In this document: piece after piece, positions 20,789 to 22,223 of the stretch
How positions within the stretch are numbered: the stretch's first letter is position 1
Layout of the letters: every line of letters begins with the position of its first letter
NCBI GenBank assembly: GCA_036732755.1
Contig: DAINBU010000080.1
Coordinates: 1-22,223, forward strand
Length of the DNA: 22,223 nucleotides
Direction of reading: 5' to 3'
DNA from: DASRRB01 sp036732755
Lineage (GTDB): Bacteria > Planctomycetota > B15-G4 > SIAN01
Translations under genes and position numbers: made by a program
Notes under the pieces: model-generated
The model's input: only the letters and a program-made list of their open reading frames with translations
Databases searched by the model: none
What the model was told of the DNA's origin: nothing

Positions 20789-22223
20789 TCACAGGAGCGG
20801 CGAGAGCAGACGCGCGACGCCGTGGGCCGCGCGCGTGCGCCAGCCCTGGCGCTCGACCTGCTCGAGCGTCACCTCGCGCGAGTCGGCGAGGTCGCGCACG
20901 AAGCGCTCCTCGAGGTGGCGCGTGAAGCGCGGGTCGGCGACCAGCGCGCCGAGCTCGAAGTTGAGCCGCCAGCTGCGGATGTCGGCGTTGGCCGAGCCCA
21001 CCAGCGCGACGGCGCCGTCGACCACGAGCGTCTTCGCGTGCAGCATCGCCGGCTCGTACTCGAAGATGCGCACGCCGCCGCGCAGCATCTTCCCGTAGTA
21101 CCAGCGCGCCGCCATCGTCGCGATCCGTTCGTCGGAGCGGTACGGCACCAGCACGCGCACGTCGACGCGCCGCAGCGCCGAGCTCACCAGCGCCGCGATC
21201 GCCGCCTCGTCGGGGATGAAGTAGGGCGTCGTGAGCCAGACGCGCCGGCGCGCCGAGGCGATCGCCGCGAAGTGGGCGAGCGCGCTCGCGTTGAACTCCT
21301 GGTCGGGACCGCTCGGGATCACGGCGACGATCGAGCCGTTCGACGCCGGCGGAGGCGCCGACGCGGGCGCGACGCAGGCGGAAGGCGGCAGCACCTCCTT
21401 CGCGGCGAAGTGCCAATCCTCGCTGAAGGTGCGCGCAAGCGCCTCGATGCACGGCCCGCGCAGCCGCAGGTGGCTGTCGTGGAAGGGCTGGCGGGCGGCG
21501 GCGCTGCGCGGCCGATGCCGCCGGAAGTACTCGTTGCCGATGTTCATGCCGCCGACGAAGCCGGTCTCCCCGTCGACGACGATCAGCTTGCGATGGTTGC
21601 GCAGGTGGATCGCGAAGCGGCGGCGCAGGACGTTCATCGGCAGGAAGGCGTGCGCGCGCCCCCCCGCCGCGATCAGCTCGCGCACCAGCTTCGCGTTGAT
21701 CCGCGCCGAGCCCATCGCGTCGTAGAGCAGGCGCACCTCGATGCCGGCGCGCGCCCGCTCGATCAGGAGCTGCAGGAAGCGCCGCCCCGAGAGGTCGTTG
21801 CGAATGATGTAGTACTCGGCCCACACCTGGCGGCGCGCCGCGGCGATCGCCTCCTCGAAGATCCGGAACGTGGGCGCGTCGTCGGGGAGCAGCTCGACCT
21901 CGTTGCCGGCAGTGGGCGGCAGGTCCGTGAGCGAGGCCGCGAGGTCGATCAGCGCGTCGCCCTCGACCGCCTTCGGCTCGCGGTCGGGCGCGCCGGCGCG
22001 CGCCGCCGAGTCGCGCCGCAGCTTCGCCGCCGCGCGCCGCCGCTTGAGCGCGACGCGCCGGACGCTCGGGCTCACCAGCAGGAAGAAGGCGAGCGCGCCC
22101 GCGACCGGCACCAGCAGGATCAACACGACCCACATGATCGTGCCCTGCACGCCGTATCCGCGCGTGAGCGTGCGGACCAGCGCCGAGACCTCGAGCGCGA
22201 TGGCGAGCGTGAGGAAGAGGAAG
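20789..22223 (-). CDS. cls: cardiolipin synthase-type phospholipase D family protein (partial, start outside window)
   Basis: Two HKD motifs identify the PLD superfamily: HLRNHRKLIVVD followed by GGMNIGNEYF, and MLHAKTLVVD followed by GSANADIRS. The arrangement, the spacing between the two and the N-terminal membrane segments are those of bacterial cardiolipin synthases, which join two phosphatidylglycerols at the inner membrane. The frame stays open to the right edge: before the GTG at 22150 it reads FLFLTLAIALEVSALVRTLT, a hydrophobic helix, and then a second helix IMWVVLILLVPVAGALAFFLL, matching the two-helix N-terminus of Cls. So the GTG at 22150 is not the true start and the gene begins beyond 22223. 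477 residues are visible, close to the usual 480-500. A Ser/Pro-rich insert lies between the two PLD halves. It precedes the DUF2723 gene by 37 bp. Confidence 0.9.
   Translation of the reverse strand, partial: FLFLTLAIALEVSALVRTLTRGYGVQGTIMWVVLILLVPVAGALAFFLLVSPSVRRVALKRRRAAAKLRRDSAARAGAPDREPKAVEGDALIDLAASLTDLPPTAGNEVELLPDDAPTFRIFEEAIAAARRQVWAEYYIIRNDLSGRRFLQLLIERARAGIEVRLLYDAMGSARINAKLVRELIAAGGRAHAFLPMNVLRRRFAIHLRNHRKLIVVDGETGFVGGMNIGNEYFRRHRPRSAAARQPFHDSHLRLRGPCIEALARTFSEDWHFAAKEVLPPSACVAPASAPPPASNGSIVAVIPSGPDQEFNASALAHFAAIASARRRVWLTTPYFIPDEAAIAALVSSALRRVDVRVLVPYRSDERIATMAARWYYGKMLRGGVRIFEYEPAMLHAKTLVVDGAVALVGSANADIRSWRLNFELGALVADPRFTRHLEERFVRDLADSREVTLEQVERQGWRTRAAHGVARLLSPLL

Noticed and set aside
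18832..20925. 697-codon plus-strand frame opposite the DUF2723 gene
   Set aside because: It is an antisense shadow of a clear membrane protein; its translation is Arg/Glu-rich without motifs.
1..22223. CRISPR array, tRNA, rRNA, prophage or attachment site
   Set aside because: I found no regular spaced repeats, no cloverleaf-like sequence with a conserved TTCGA arm, and no integrase or phage genes.

Overview
This is a very GC-rich window (roughly 70% or more by eye) with 18 protein-coding genes that I can support, two of them cut by the window edges. There is no rRNA, tRNA or CRISPR array. The gene content suggests a Gram-negative-type bacterium with an elaborate envelope: at least four lipoprotein or exported-protein genes of unknown function, Lgt, a cardiolipin-synthase-type enzyme, two polytopic GT-C-like glycosyltransferases, a thrombospondin-type-3 repeat protein, a leucine-rich-repeat protein with a cysteine-rich tail, and a eukaryotic-type Ser/Thr kinase fused to TPRs. 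That mixture fits Planctomycetota best, with Myxococcota or a related high-GC lineage as alternatives. No single marker here settles it. Because GC is so high, most long open frames are antisense shadows (for example the open frames at 161-2890 + and 12330-14240 +). I chose genes by recognisable protein motifs.

Layout. 1-2836 (-): Ser/Thr kinase / degenerate ATPase / TPR regulator, running off the left edge. 2889-3067: a 179-bp non-coding element with 23-bp terminal inverted repeats, a MITE-like insertion that touches the kinase promoter region. 3089-5559 (-): an operon of ECF sigma factor, zinc-finger membrane anti-sigma factor and a lipoprotein whose C-terminal part resembles RseB/MucB, so it looks like a complete envelope-stress signalling unit. 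5773-6759 (-): exported TSP3-repeat protein. 6931-7824 (-): dapA, divergent from rsmD (7938-8543 +). 8697-10257 (+): a 57-codon FlgM-like gene followed by an exported protein with a very long Pro/Ala/Lys/Glu tail. 10378-12260 (+): manA and an RluB-type pseudouridine synthase with overlapping stop and start.

12273-14216 (-): an alkaline-phosphatase-superfamily lipoprotein, convergent with rluB and divergent (24 bp gap) from a GT-C glycosyltransferase (14241-16169 +), which is followed by lgt (16222-17178 +). 17280-18594 (+): an exported LRR protein ending in two identical-spacing 37-residue cysteine-rich repeats, then a small lipoprotein. 18601-22223 (-): a DUF2723 (GT117-like) membrane protein preceded by a cardiolipin-synthase-type PLD enzyme that continues past the right edge.

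How the genes work together: apart from housekeeping functions (dapA, rsmD, manA, rluB), most of the window builds, decorates or monitors the cell envelope. The sigma/anti-sigma/RseB-like set is the likely sensor. Lgt matures the several lipoproteins. The two GT-C-like proteins, the phosphodiesterase-type lipoprotein and Cls probably act on glycans or lipids at the membrane. The most unusual items are the MITE-like element, the kinase's apparent loss of its ATPase P-loop, the RseB-like lipoprotein, the 14-cysteine tandem repeat and the orphan FlgM-like peptide.
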